Positions 48,832 through 57,349 of a stretch of 64,000 nt of DNA are shown here, in pieces. Every line of letters starts with the position of its first letter. Within the stretch, counting starts at the first letter, position 1. The translations under genes and the position numbers were made by a program. Source of the DNA: Rosistilla carotiformis (GTDB taxonomy: Bacteria > Planctomycetota > Planctomycetia > Pirellulales > Pirellulaceae); contig NZ_CP036348.1 of assembly GCF_007753095.1 (NCBI RefSeq), positions 3,720,001 to 3,784,000 on the forward strand, read 5' to 3'. The notes below the pieces were generated by a model. The model made no database searches and was not told the DNA's origin. It saw nothing but the letters and a program-made list of their open reading frames with translations.

Positions 48832-48902
48832 GAGGGGAACTTTCAGCGGGACGCGGCGTGGGGCATCTTGTTTGGGGCCGATGGAATGCGGCCGCTCTGC
48901 AG

Positions 48903-50156
48903 TTAGACTTCACCGGAGAGAGCAGAACTTGCGGCGTCGAACAGCAGCAACTGTTTCGTCTTCGGTTTCGCCTTGGCCCGCAAGTCGAGCTTGTCCAGAT
49001 TTAACAACGCGGGGTTGTGATCGGCGGTCAAGACGAAGAACTTGGCGCGATTCCAGGCGACTCGCAACTTCTTCATGTCGCCGCTGGCGAGCGACTGAAA
49101 GCGACGGATGTTCAAGATGCGTTTGACGTTCCTCGCACCAATCCCCGGAACTCGCAGCAACTCTTCCCGGCTGGCCTTGTTGACGTCGACGGGAAAGTAG
49201 TGCCGATTCGCCAAAGACCAGGCCAGTTTGGGATCGATGTCCAGCGAGAGGTTCTGATCCGCTTCGGCCACAATTTCGCTTGCGTCGAATCCGTAGAAGC
49301 GGATCAGCCAATCGGCTTGGTACAGGCGATGCTCGCGAACCAGAGGCGGCGATTGACCGGGTAGACGCGCATCGGCATGCGGGATGGGACTGTAGGCGGA
49401 ATAATAAACGCGGCGCAAGTTCTGCAAACTATACAGTTGCGATGCCGTCTTGAGAACTTCGACATCGGGCGTGTCGGTCGCGCCGACGATCATCTGCGTG
49501 CTCTGGCCAGCGGGCGTGAAACGCGGCGGTTTGAATCCAGCCTTTTGTTCTTGCTTGGTCTCGTCGATCTTGTTGCGGATGCCCGCCATCGCCCCTTCGA
49601 TTTGAGGCTTCTTTTTCTCGGGGGCCAACTTATAAAGATCGCCTTCGGTCGGCAGTTCGATGTTAACGCTCAAGCGATCCGCCCACAGACCGGCTTCCTC
49701 GATCAGCGACTGCGACGCGTTGGGGATCGTCTTCAGATGGATGTACCCGCCGTAACGTTGCTCCGTTCGCAGCTTTTTGGCGACCGCGATCAATTGCTCC
49801 ATCGTGTAGTCGGATGTTTGAATGATCCCCGAACTGAGGAACAGTCCTTCGATGTAGTTACGTTTGTAGAACTCCATCGTCAGCGAGACAACTTCGTCGA
49901 CCGTAAACCGAGCCCGTGGGGTATCGCTGGAGATGCGATTGACGCAGTACTGGCAGTCATAGATGCAGTAGTTGGTCAGCAGGATTTTCAGCAGCGAGAC
50001 ACAGCGTCCATCGGGCGTGTAGCTGTGGCAAATCCCCATCCCCTCGGTGCTGCCGATCGTGCTGCCTGGTCGTGTCGTCTTCGAACCGCTACTGGCGCAC
50101 GACGCGTCGTACTTCGCTGCGTCGGCCAAAACCGTCAGTTTGTCTCGTACATCCAT
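48903..50156 (-). CDS. Radical-SAM protein linked to UDG (TIGR03916 type)
   Basis: A 417-aa radical-SAM enzyme with the cluster motif CIYDCQYC (Cys64, Cys68, Cys71) in NYCIYDCQYC, then LFLSSGI and IELPTEGDLYKLAPEKK. The C-terminal part contains a helix-hairpin-helix DNA-binding motif, VDVNKASREELLRVPGIGAR near residue 325. This family is consistently found beside DUF4130/UDG fusions, as here (71 bp apart on the same strand). It is predicted to act in DNA repair or modification; the reaction is not known. Confidence 0.92.
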   Translation of the reverse strand: MDVRDKLTVLADAAKYDASCASSGSKTTRPGSTIGSTEGMGICHSYTPDGRCVSLLKILLTNYCIYDCQYCVNRISSDTPRARFTVDEVVSLTMEFYKRNYIEGLFLSSGIIQTSDYTMEQLIAVAKKLRTEQRYGGYIHLKTIPNASQSLIEEAGLWADRLSVNIELPTEGDLYKLAPEKKKPQIEGAMAGIRNKIDETKQEQKAGFKPPRFTPAGQSTQMIVGATDTPDVEVLKTASQLYSLQNLRRVYYSAYSPIPHADARLPGQSPPLVREHRLYQADWLIRFYGFDASEIVAEADQNLSLDIDPKLAWSLANRHYFPVDVNKASREELLRVPGIGARNVKRILNIRRFQSLASGDMKKLRVAWNRAKFFVLTADHNPALLNLDKLDLRAKAKPKTKQLLLFDAASSALSGEV

Positions 50157-50253
50157 CCATCATTCCAAGTCAGTGATCGCCGTGATCGTTTTCGCCACAA
50201 GTCCCAAACGGCATGAAACTCGCGCAAATCCACAAGCGAATAAAACCGCAAAA

Positions 50254-50472
50254 CTAAGCCTTCGTTAACTCGCTTTGGCACTTAAGCACCTCATCGCCAT
50301 CGTCCTGATGGATCAGGTAGGCCGGTTCTTCTTCCGTTGCATTGCGAGTCACTTCGCTCCCCTTAATGGTTCGCGTGACTTTGCTTATGAACGCGTCTTT
50401 GATCTTCCCCTTCCCTACGCCGGAACCGAAGTTCCATTGGACGGATTGGTTCTTCTGAAATTCTTGGCTCAT
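50254..50472 (-). CDS. Small TUDOR-like protein (HVA1/DUF2945 family)
   Basis: A 72-aa protein: FQKNQSVQWNFGSGVGKGKI, then SEVTRNATEEEPAYLIHQDD and VLKCQSEL. This matches the short hypervirulence-associated TUDOR-domain family. Start ATG 50472 has a GGGAGCGAGAAG ribosome-binding site; the longer frame from 50682 is unsupported. Function unknown. It lies 97 bp upstream of the radical-SAM gene on the same strand. Confidence 0.85.
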   Translation of the reverse strand: MSQEFQKNQSVQWNFGSGVGKGKIKDAFISKVTRTIKGSEVTRNATEEEPAYLIHQDDGDEVLKCQSELTKA

Positions 50473-50784
50473 CTTCTCGCTCCCTGGAACGCTGGACTTC
50501 GGACTGCGACACAAGCCTGTTAGCAGTGCAATCCTGATGCCAAACGCCGGTTTGGGCCAACGCAGCAAATGTTTCCAGTCCGTCAGCCAGGCGTTGCGAA
50601 AAGGAGTTACTGAGTTGCTTGAGATCGAGCGGGTCAGTAGGCGGTTCGTTGAGAAGAAGTCCAGCCCCCGCGTTCCCCCCAAGCGACATACGCCGGGTTG
50701 CGCGCGTGTCCGTCAACGGCAAAGCACGTTCGTATAGGATTGTCGTTAAACGCTGGCCGACGAGCTGCCAACTAGCTCGTTTAC

Positions 50785-51070
50785 GATCCGTCGCAACCTC
50801 GTCCACGACCGAGAATGTAGTGGACGAGGTCACGAGTCCTCCCCCGAACAACACGACGGCAACGTTGGAGAAGGGACTCGTAGCCTCGTCCACTACCGAG
50901 TCTGTAGTGGACGAGGTCACGAGTCCTCCCCCGAACAACACGACAGCAACGTTGGAGAAGGGACTCGTAGCCTCGTCCACTACCGAGTCTGTAGTGGGCG
51001 AGGTCACGAGTCCTCCCTCAAGCAACACGACGGCAACGTTGGAGGAGGGACTCGTAGCCTCGTCCACTAC
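50785..51070. repeat. Tandem REP array: three 87-bp inverted-pair units
   Basis: Plus copies at 50817-50839, 50904-50926 and 50991-51013 (period exactly 87) alternate with inverted copies at 50874-50896, 50961-50983 and 51048-51070. Plus copies have loop GTCA, inverted ones GCTA; the third plus copy has a G.T change in the stem. A decayed REP is at about 50785-50809. Because 87 is a multiple of three, the array stays open in both strands, giving misleading long frames (50363-51067 and 50619-51485). Confidence 0.9.
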
Positions 51071-51082
51071 CGCAAACGCGAC

Positions 51083-51108
51083 TCATTCTGCCCCACATCA
51101 TTCTGCTG
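51083..51108. repeat. ATTCTGCC-type repeat copy
   Basis: TCATTCTGCCCCACATCATT followed by CTGCTG, related to the inverted pair at 5254-5327. It follows the REP array directly. Remaining DNA in 51109-51631 shows no convincing gene. Confidence 0.6.
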
Positions 51109-51631
51109 AAACTCCTCGGCGATCTGAGGCGAAGCAAAGTGCATTGCGATCCTTTGAACGCAACGTTTTACAGAATGTTGCGGCCGACGCACGGAGCATG
51201 CGTGCCGCTGCGGATCGGCTCAATGTCTCGGTCGCGACGGTTAGCTACCGCATGGCCGACATCCGTCGACTCTCGGCCCCCTTTATGGTTTGGCTGGAGT
51301 TCGACGAGAGCGATCCATTTCACGACGTCCTGCCGGAACGCGACTTTGCGAGACGGGAAGTTGACCGCCCCGACGCGGCACAAAAACGCCCCCACCTTCG
51401 AATGTTGTATCCCTCCACGCCATCACCCGTGGCGAGGTTTCGCGTTAACGGCAACTCGCTTTTCCAGACCATCCGCTTGAGATAACTTCGCGAATTGAAC
51501 CGGGGAAGCGGTCACCTGAGTTGACGATTCGCATTTTCGGGTCGATAAAATCTGTTCTAAGCAGTCGTCTTGAGTGTTTTCGTTTGACCGCGAGCCCATC
51601 GGGCCGCGTGGCCCTTCAAAACGCGGGGTGA

Positions 51632-51804
51632 TGCCCACGCGGTTAAACGCAATACCGTTCAACGAAGGAGCCTCGGACCGTCGCAAGAATGCGCGGCGAG
51701 ATGTCGTGGACGAGGTTACGAGTCCCAGCGATTTGGTCTGATGCATGCAAATGGACTCGTCGCCTCGTCCACGACGCTTCGTTGAACGGTATTGCGGTTA
51801 GACG
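51632..51804. repeat. Nested inverted repeat containing a GTCG-type REP pair
   Basis: Outer arms: GCAATACCGTTCAACGAAG at 51649-51667 and its exact reverse complement at 51777-51795. Inside them lie a plus REP (51703-51725, loop GTTA) and an inverted REP (51753-51775, loop GCGA), both with GTCG instead of GTAG. Just outside the left arm, 51632-51648 is identical to the repeat fragment at 16982-16998. It looks like a mobile palindrome built around a REP pair. Confidence 0.75.
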
Positions 51805-51885
51805 TGAAAACGCTGTGCTTGCTGCTGAATAGGGCCCTTAGGTGCAACGGAGTATTAAGTTATTACCGACCTGGAAATAGAACGA

Positions 51886-54447
51886 TTGCCGATCGCGGAT
51901 TGTATCGATGCAATCACGGCGGCGTTGGCGCGCCAACGGTCGGTGGTGCTCAAGGCGCCGCCGGGAGCCGGCAAGACGACCGGCGTGCCGTTGGCCCTGT
52001 TGGGTTCTGACGCGTCCGCGTCGACGGCCGGGCAGTCCGGTCGAATTCTGTTGGTCCAACCGCGTCGCTTGGCAGCCCGCAGCGCCGCAGCTCGGCTGGC
52101 AACGCTGCGGCAATCCAAACTCGGCAACGAAGTCGGCTACCACGTCCGCTTCGATCGCCAAGTCGGCAGCGAGACGCGTTTGATCGCGATGACAACCGGC
52201 ATGTTGCTGCGTCGGCTGCAGGACGATCCTCTTTTGGAGGACGTCGGTTGCGTGATCCTCGACGAATTCCACGAACGCTCGCTCGACGGTGATCTCGCAC
52301 TGGGGATGTTGTGCCGCATCCGTCGGACGCTACGCGACGACCTGCGACTGGTCATCATGTCGGCCACGTTGCAGCCCGAGCCGATTGTCAAATTCCTGGG
52401 AGATGCCGAAGGGATCGAGAGTCGTGGGCGCTCGTTCGACGTCGCGATCTCGCATGCGGGCGATCTGTCGACCGATCGGATTGAAAACCAGGTGGTGGCC
52501 GCGTTGCCGGAAATGTTGCACAGCACTGCCGGCCATATCCTGGTGTTCCTGCCCGGCGTCGGCGAGATCCGTCGAACTCAGCATGCGATCGAAGCAGCCG
52601 GTTTGGCCGGCGATTACCAGGTGATGCAACTTTACGGCGACCTGCGGCCCGACCAGCAGGACCGTGTGATCGCCGCGAGCGGCCAGCGTAAAGTAATCTT
52701 GTCGACCAACGTCGCCGAAACCTCGGTCACCATCCCAGGCGTGACCGGAGTGATCGACAGCGGGCTGGCTCGCGTGTTGCGTTACGACGACCGCGTCGGG
52801 CTGCCCCGGCTGCAGATCGAAAACATCTCGCAGGCTTCGGCGACGCAGCGGGCCGGGCGAGCCGGGCGTACCGAACCGGGTGTCTGCCGGCGATTGTGGC
52901 CCGAGACCCTTCAGCGGACGCGGCCTCCAGCCGACTCGCCGGAAATCTTGCGAGCGGACTTTTCCGGCGCTGCGTTAACGCTGGCCGCCTGGGGTGAACG
53001 CGACGCGACCGACTTTCCATGGCTGACGCCGCCTCGCTCGGATTCGGTCGACCGGGCGTACCGGTTGTTGGAATTGCTGGGCGCAGTCGATGCCGATCGC
53101 GCGGTAACCTCGATGGGCAAACAGATGGCTGCCCAACCGCTGTCGCCGCGACTTGCCCGGTTTCTCGTCGAAGCCGAACGACTGGGGATCGCCGACGATG
53201 CGGCTCTGGCTGCCGCTTTGCTGACCGAGCGCAGCCCGTTTGATCGCGATTCATTGCCATCGGGAGCGGATGTCGGCAGTTGTGACGTTGCGCTCCGCGT
53301 GCAGATGCTCAAGGACCTGCGGGCCGGCAACGCCAACGTTCGGGTGCATCCGGGCGCGGTGAAGACGATCTGGAAGGTTGCCGATCGCTTGGCGGGTCGA
53401 CGGCCGAAGTCGTCGCCGCGACAGCAGTTGTCGGACGGCGCAACGGTCGCCGCCGATTTGCTGGCCCGTGCCTTGCTCGCCGCATTTCCCGATCGCGTCG
53501 CCCGACGCAGATCGCCCGGCAGCGCGCAGGGCGTGATGGTGGGTGGCCGCGGGGTTCGACTGCATCGCGGATCGGTCGCCTGTCACGTGGCGACAGCGCA
53601 GGCGGATCGCGGAGAGTTGTTCCTCTGCTTGGATGTCGAAGCGTCGGGCTCCGAGGCACAAGTACGCATGGCGACACAGATCGACGCCCGCTGGTTGGAC
53701 GACGACCAGGTGCGGCGGGTCGATCAGCCCCGTTTTGATCCGCAATCGCAAGCCGTACAGATGCGGCGCTGCCTCTATTTTTCCGATCTGCTACTGTCGG
53801 AGGCTCCGATCGCTTGCACGCCTTCGCCCGAGACCGCGCAGTTGTTGTACGACGAAGCCGCTCTCGAGCATGCCCGCGTCTTTCCACCCGACAAGCCGGA
53901 GGTCGCTGGCTTGATCCACCGCGTTGCGTTTCTCAACAGCCACGCCCCCGACCTGGGATTGCCGCCGCTGGACGACGACCGCATCAACCAGGTGCTGCGC
54001 GAGCTTTGCCAATCGCGGACCTCGTTTGCCCAATTGCGTTCCGCCCCGTGGTTGGACCATTTGCTCGGCAGCTTCGATTACCCGCAGCAGCAAGCGATCG
54101 AGCGTCATGCGCCCGCGAGGATGCAGGTGCCCAGCGGCAATTGGCGGACGATCGAATACACGCCGGGCAAGCCGCCGGTGATGCACGTCAAGCTGCAGGA
54201 GCTGTTTGGATGGACCGACACGCCGCGGATCGCCGGCGGACGTGTCCGATTGCAATTGCATTTATTGGGCCCCAATCAACGGCCCCAGCAGATCACCGAC
54301 GACCTCGCCAACTTTTGGAAGACGACCTACACGGTGGTTCGCAAAGAACTGCGGCGGCGATACCCCAAACACCATTGGCCCGAGGATCCTCTGTCGGCCC
54401 AGGCGACTCGCAACGGCATGCAACAACGCAGGCCCGAGAAAAAATAA
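51886..54447 (+). CDS. hrpB: ATP-dependent helicase HrpB
   Basis: An 853-aa DEAH-box helicase. Motif I APPGAGKTTGVP (24-35), motif II DEFHER (127-132), motif III SATLQ, and motif VI QRAGRAGRTEPG are all intact; the HrpB-specific C-terminal domain is present with TPGKPPVMHVKLQELFGW near the end. Length matches HrpB (810-850 aa). No ATG is available; TTG 51886 is given, while CTG 51871 or ATT 51862 (with GGAG nine nt upstream) would add residues that fit the family's start. GC content is higher than in neighbours. Function in bacteria is not well defined (RNA metabolism). Confidence 0.95.
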   Translation: MPIADCIDAITAALARQRSVVLKAPPGAGKTTGVPLALLGSDASASTAGQSGRILLVQPRRLAARSAAARLATLRQSKLGNEVGYHVRFDRQVGSETRLIAMTTGMLLRRLQDDPLLEDVGCVILDEFHERSLDGDLALGMLCRIRRTLRDDLRLVIMSATLQPEPIVKFLGDAEGIESRGRSFDVAISHAGDLSTDRIENQVVAALPEMLHSTAGHILVFLPGVGEIRRTQHAIEAAGLAGDYQVMQLYGDLRPDQQDRVIAASGQRKVILSTNVAETSVTIPGVTGVIDSGLARVLRYDDRVGLPRLQIENISQASATQRAGRAGRTEPGVCRRLWPETLQRTRPPADSPEILRADFSGAALTLAAWGERDATDFPWLTPPRSDSVDRAYRLLELLGAVDADRAVTSMGKQMAAQPLSPRLARFLVEAERLGIADDAALAAALLTERSPFDRDSLPSGADVGSCDVALRVQMLKDLRAGNANVRVHPGAVKTIWKVADRLAGRRPKSSPRQQLSDGATVAADLLARALLAAFPDRVARRRSPGSAQGVMVGGRGVRLHRGSVACHVATAQADRGELFLCLDVEASGSEAQVRMATQIDARWLDDDQVRRVDQPRFDPQSQAVQMRRCLYFSDLLLSEAPIACTPSPETAQLLYDEAALEHARVFPPDKPEVAGLIHRVAFLNSHAPDLGLPPLDDDRINQVLRELCQSRTSFAQLRSAPWLDHLLGSFDYPQQQAIERHAPARMQVPSGNWRTIEYTPGKPPVMHVKLQELFGWTDTPRIAGGRVRLQLHLLGPNQRPQQITDDLANFWKTTYTVVRKELRRRYPKHHWPEDPLSAQATRNGMQQRRPEKK

Positions 54448-54616
54448 GCCGCCGATCGTACCCGTCAGGCAACCACGAAATTACTTGGCGTTGCGAGGTG
54501 GGAAGTTCATTTTGGCGATTTACTGATGCATTGCACGGCAAAAGGAATCGCCGCCTCGCACATGGATAGACTCCGGAGAAGTCCACGTCGTTAGCTCGGG
54601 GCGGAAGCCCCGAGAT

Positions 54617-55441
54617 CTAATTCCGCCGCAGCAGCAGCAGGTCCGCAGCCAGCGTGACGTCCATCGCCTGAACGAAATCCAAGCGAGACTTCTGGGAATG
54701 GCGGACCGCACGGTAGGTCATTGCTAACGCGTCGGCAATCGCGTCCGGATCTAGGTTGACGTTGATGTGCCAATGCTTCCGATCCACGACTTCAAGACCG
54801 GCATCCGTCATCTCGTCGGCAATCATTTCCCAACGACTGCGGCGATGGCCAGCTTGCTGGACCTTCTCGCGAAGTTCGATCAAATCATCTTCGCCCGGCA
54901 CGGCAACCACACAGATCCCCCCGGGCGCAAGAACGCGATAGATCTCCGAAACCGGACGCCGCCCGAAAAGTGAGATCACGCGTTGAACACTTTGATCGGC
55001 GGCCGGCAACTCGCGATCCGCGTTCGCCAGCACCCAAGTCGCCTCAGGCCACCGGCGAGCAGCCAACTTGATAGCGCGCCGGGACAGGTCGATACCGCAG
55101 TACGAATCGGCGTCGTCGGGAAACAAGGCAGGACCAAACGATCCTTCACCACACCCTAAATCAAGCGTTCTTTGATTCGTCAGCGTGGCGGCCGTCGCAA
55201 CCCACGGACGCAGCGTTTCGATCAGGGATGTTGCGTGCCCACGTTGAAGCCAACGGTGACGGGCCAGAACAGCATCCAGCGAATCGCCAGGATTCTTCGA
55301 CTTCTTATCCTGAGGTTGCAGGAGATTCCAGTAGCCCTGTTTGGCTTGATCAAAATGATGGCCGGCGCGGCACGCTAGGCCTCGCTCGCATGGCTCAAGC
55401 AATTCTTGACAATCTCGGACGGTACAGCGCAGTTGAAACAT
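54617..55441 (-). CDS. rlmA: RlmA-like 23S rRNA (guanine-N1) methyltransferase
   Basis: A 274-aa SAM methyltransferase with the RlmA N-terminal zinc-finger: Cys6, Cys11, Cys24 and His28, then FDQAKQGYWNLLQPQDKKSK with PGDS, a pattern typical of RlmA(I)/(II). The SAM motif LDLGCGEGSFG is at 93-103, with a usual acidic motif following. It methylates a guanine of 23S rRNA helix 35. The first Cys pair spacing is unusual (CxxxxC). ATG 55441 is used; the frame is open far upstream but non-homologous. It ends convergently near hrpB (169 bp). Confidence 0.85.
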   Translation of the reverse strand: MFQLRCTVRDCQELLEPCERGLACRAGHHFDQAKQGYWNLLQPQDKKSKNPGDSLDAVLARHRWLQRGHATSLIETLRPWVATAATLTNQRTLDLGCGEGSFGPALFPDDADSYCGIDLSRRAIKLAARRWPEATWVLANADRELPAADQSVQRVISLFGRRPVSEIYRVLAPGGICVVAVPGEDDLIELREKVQQAGHRRSRWEMIADEMTDAGLEVVDRKHWHINVNLDPDAIADALAMTYRAVRHSQKSRLDFVQAMDVTLAADLLLLRRN

Positions 55442-55677
55442 CGCCCGATTGTAAATGCGACGACACAAACTTACAGGGGGCTTCACAGCGTGCAAGGATT
55501 CTGTCACGCGTCCTGCGGGCAAGAACCGAATCGTTATCGGTATCGTCGACCGCTCCCTTCCCCGAGCCGCAGGCCTGTTCACTCGCGTCGGGCAACCGAT
55601 GCTCAACCTATCTTTGCAAACGACATCCCTTGGCCAAACCACAAGGTTCCGTAAGAGCCCCGGGCGATCGACGCTTT

Positions 55678-56811
55678 TCACACGACCAAACTGCGATCTT
55701 CTGCAGCCCCGTTGGCAGAAAATCGCCCAGCCATCAAATCGGCAAGCGGCCTGGTGGAATCGATGCGTTGCAGCAGTATTTTCATGGCCGCAGTGATGGG
55801 GGTCGCGAGAAACATCCCAATCACTCCCCACATCATTCCCCAAAACATGAGTGCGACCAGCACCGTGACAGGGTGCAGGTCGGATGAATTGCCCATGATT
55901 TTCGGCTCGATCAAATTCCCACTGATGCCCTGAATACCGCACGTGACGACGATCGCCGACGCCATCCACCCGATGCTGCCTTCTGGATTCAGCAGGATCA
56001 GTGGAATCGGAAGCAGGCTGGCAACGAGCGGACCGATGTTTGGAACGAAATTTAAGAGGAACGCCAAAACGCCAAAGGTGAATGCCATCGGGACGCCGAA
56101 CATCCGCAGCGCGATGCCAAAAGCCAATCCCGTGAAGATGGAAATGATCGTCTTGAGTCCGAGGTAGGAACGGATTTGTTGATCGATCTCGCGGACCATC
56201 GGCCAATCGTCGCCGACCGTCGGTGTGCCGATCAACAGAAAGAAGACATAGATCATCACGATGGCACACGTCGACACAAGATTGATAAATGCCTGAGAGA
56301 TGATCGAAATCCCGTCCCGGATAAATGCGTCGACAAACTCGCTCGCGTCTCGCATCGGGGGCTCATTTGCTTTAACGATTTCAGGCGACTTGGTCGCGTC
56401 GACTGACAATTCCCTTGTAGGCAAAAAGAGAGCCGCTTCTTCTTCCATGCGACTGCCGATCGCTTCGACGCGGAGTTCGGCCCAGTCGACAATTTCTTGA
56501 ACGCGAACTCGATACATTTCGGAATTGGCATTCAGATCGACCATCGACATCCAAACGGAGAACCCAAACGCAATCATGAGTCCCACGCCGGAGACAAATG
56601 TGAGCCCCGCGGCAATCAACCGGTTCACGCCCAAACGCCGCTCCAGCGTCGTCAGAATGGGACTTACCCCGCTGACCACAATCAGCGCGACCACCAGCGG
56701 CACCAACACCGGGCGGAGCCAATAGATCGAGAAAGTGACTGCAACGACGGCCAATGCCATCAGGCAAACAGTTTGCACGCGAGTGTCTGTCGTTGGGTCC
56801 TTGGGAATCAT
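55678..56811 (-). CDS. AI-2E/PerM-family membrane transporter
   Basis: A 377-aa membrane protein of the AI-2E exporter/PerM (UPF0118) family. About eight hydrophobic segments; family hallmarks are a paired N-terminal helix (ALAVVAVTFSIYWLRPVLVP), a central soluble region, and near the C-terminus GFLLNFVPNIG-type text (here AFLLNFVPNIGPLVASLLPI) followed by NLIEPKIMG and DLHPVTVLVALMFWG. ATG 56811 is preferred over TTG 56829. Substrate unknown. It stands alone; the next gene upstream is more than 500 bp away. Confidence 0.9.
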   Translation of the reverse strand: MIPKDPTTDTRVQTVCLMALAVVAVTFSIYWLRPVLVPLVVALIVVSGVSPILTTLERRLGVNRLIAAGLTFVSGVGLMIAFGFSVWMSMVDLNANSEMYRVRVQEIVDWAELRVEAIGSRMEEEAALFLPTRELSVDATKSPEIVKANEPPMRDASEFVDAFIRDGISIISQAFINLVSTCAIVMIYVFFLLIGTPTVGDDWPMVREIDQQIRSYLGLKTIISIFTGLAFGIALRMFGVPMAFTFGVLAFLLNFVPNIGPLVASLLPIPLILLNPEGSIGWMASAIVVTCGIQGISGNLIEPKIMGNSSDLHPVTVLVALMFWGMMWGVIGMFLATPITAAMKILLQRIDSTRPLADLMAGRFSANGAAEDRSLVV

Positions 56812-57187
56812 AAAGAACGAAAATACCAAGAACGCTCAGAGTGGGGAAGCGATGGCGGCGCCGAAAGAGACGCTCCCCATATAAATGTTCGCTTGACCTC
56901 ACAAGGAAATGACGGGATTGAAACGCGGAGCCGCAGAGATCGCAGAGGGGCCGTGGGCGAAAGACACTCTGCGTTCTCGGCGCCTCTGCGTTTGTTCTTC
57001 CTGCCCTGCACCCGACCACCAATGTCAGTTGCTTCAATACGCGTCAACTTGCACCCGACGTGGTTGCCTCTAAGCTGCAACCGAGCGAACGACTCTCGAT
57101 CGCTGCAGTATTTAGCAGCAAAACTTGCATGGGACGGGGCGACAAATGGAACCACCCCAGAGTCGAGTCACTCGAAAGAACAAACCG

Positions 57188-57343
57188 CTCGACCAGATGG
57201 CTCGCCTCGTCCCAGTCCTGCGGAGACATCAACAAGCCCCCAGTAAAATGCCTAGACGCCCGTTCTTCCCGCAGCGTCCTGGCGACGCAATTCGAGGCCA
57301 ACCGCCACGCCAAAGGCAATCATTTTGTGGATGTCCCCTACTG
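57188..57343 (-). repeat. Dispersed coding-like repeat, copy 1
   Basis: Homologous to 61864-62022. The 96-bp core (57248-57343) matches 61927-62022 at about 81 positions with no indel. Read on the minus strand, both give a peptide ending ELRxQDAAGxxxV followed by a stop: VGDIHKMIAFGVAVGLELRR here. The part after the stop also resembles copy 2 (MSPQDWDEASHLVE versus MSRQAWGEMIDLVQ). It directly follows the symporter stop. Confidence 0.75.
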
Positions 57344-57349
57344 CTGCTC

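Noticed and set aside
50363-51485. Two long overlapping frames spanning the REP array
   Set aside because: Both are kept open by the 87-bp period of the REP array. The 50363-51067 frame reads through the array into sequence antisense to the small TUDOR gene region; neither has a recognised domain.
54617-56269. Single 550-aa frame covering the methyltransferase and beyond
   Set aside because: Only residues from 55441 on match RlmA; the upstream part is the wrong frame of the AI-2E permease gene and an intergenic stretch.
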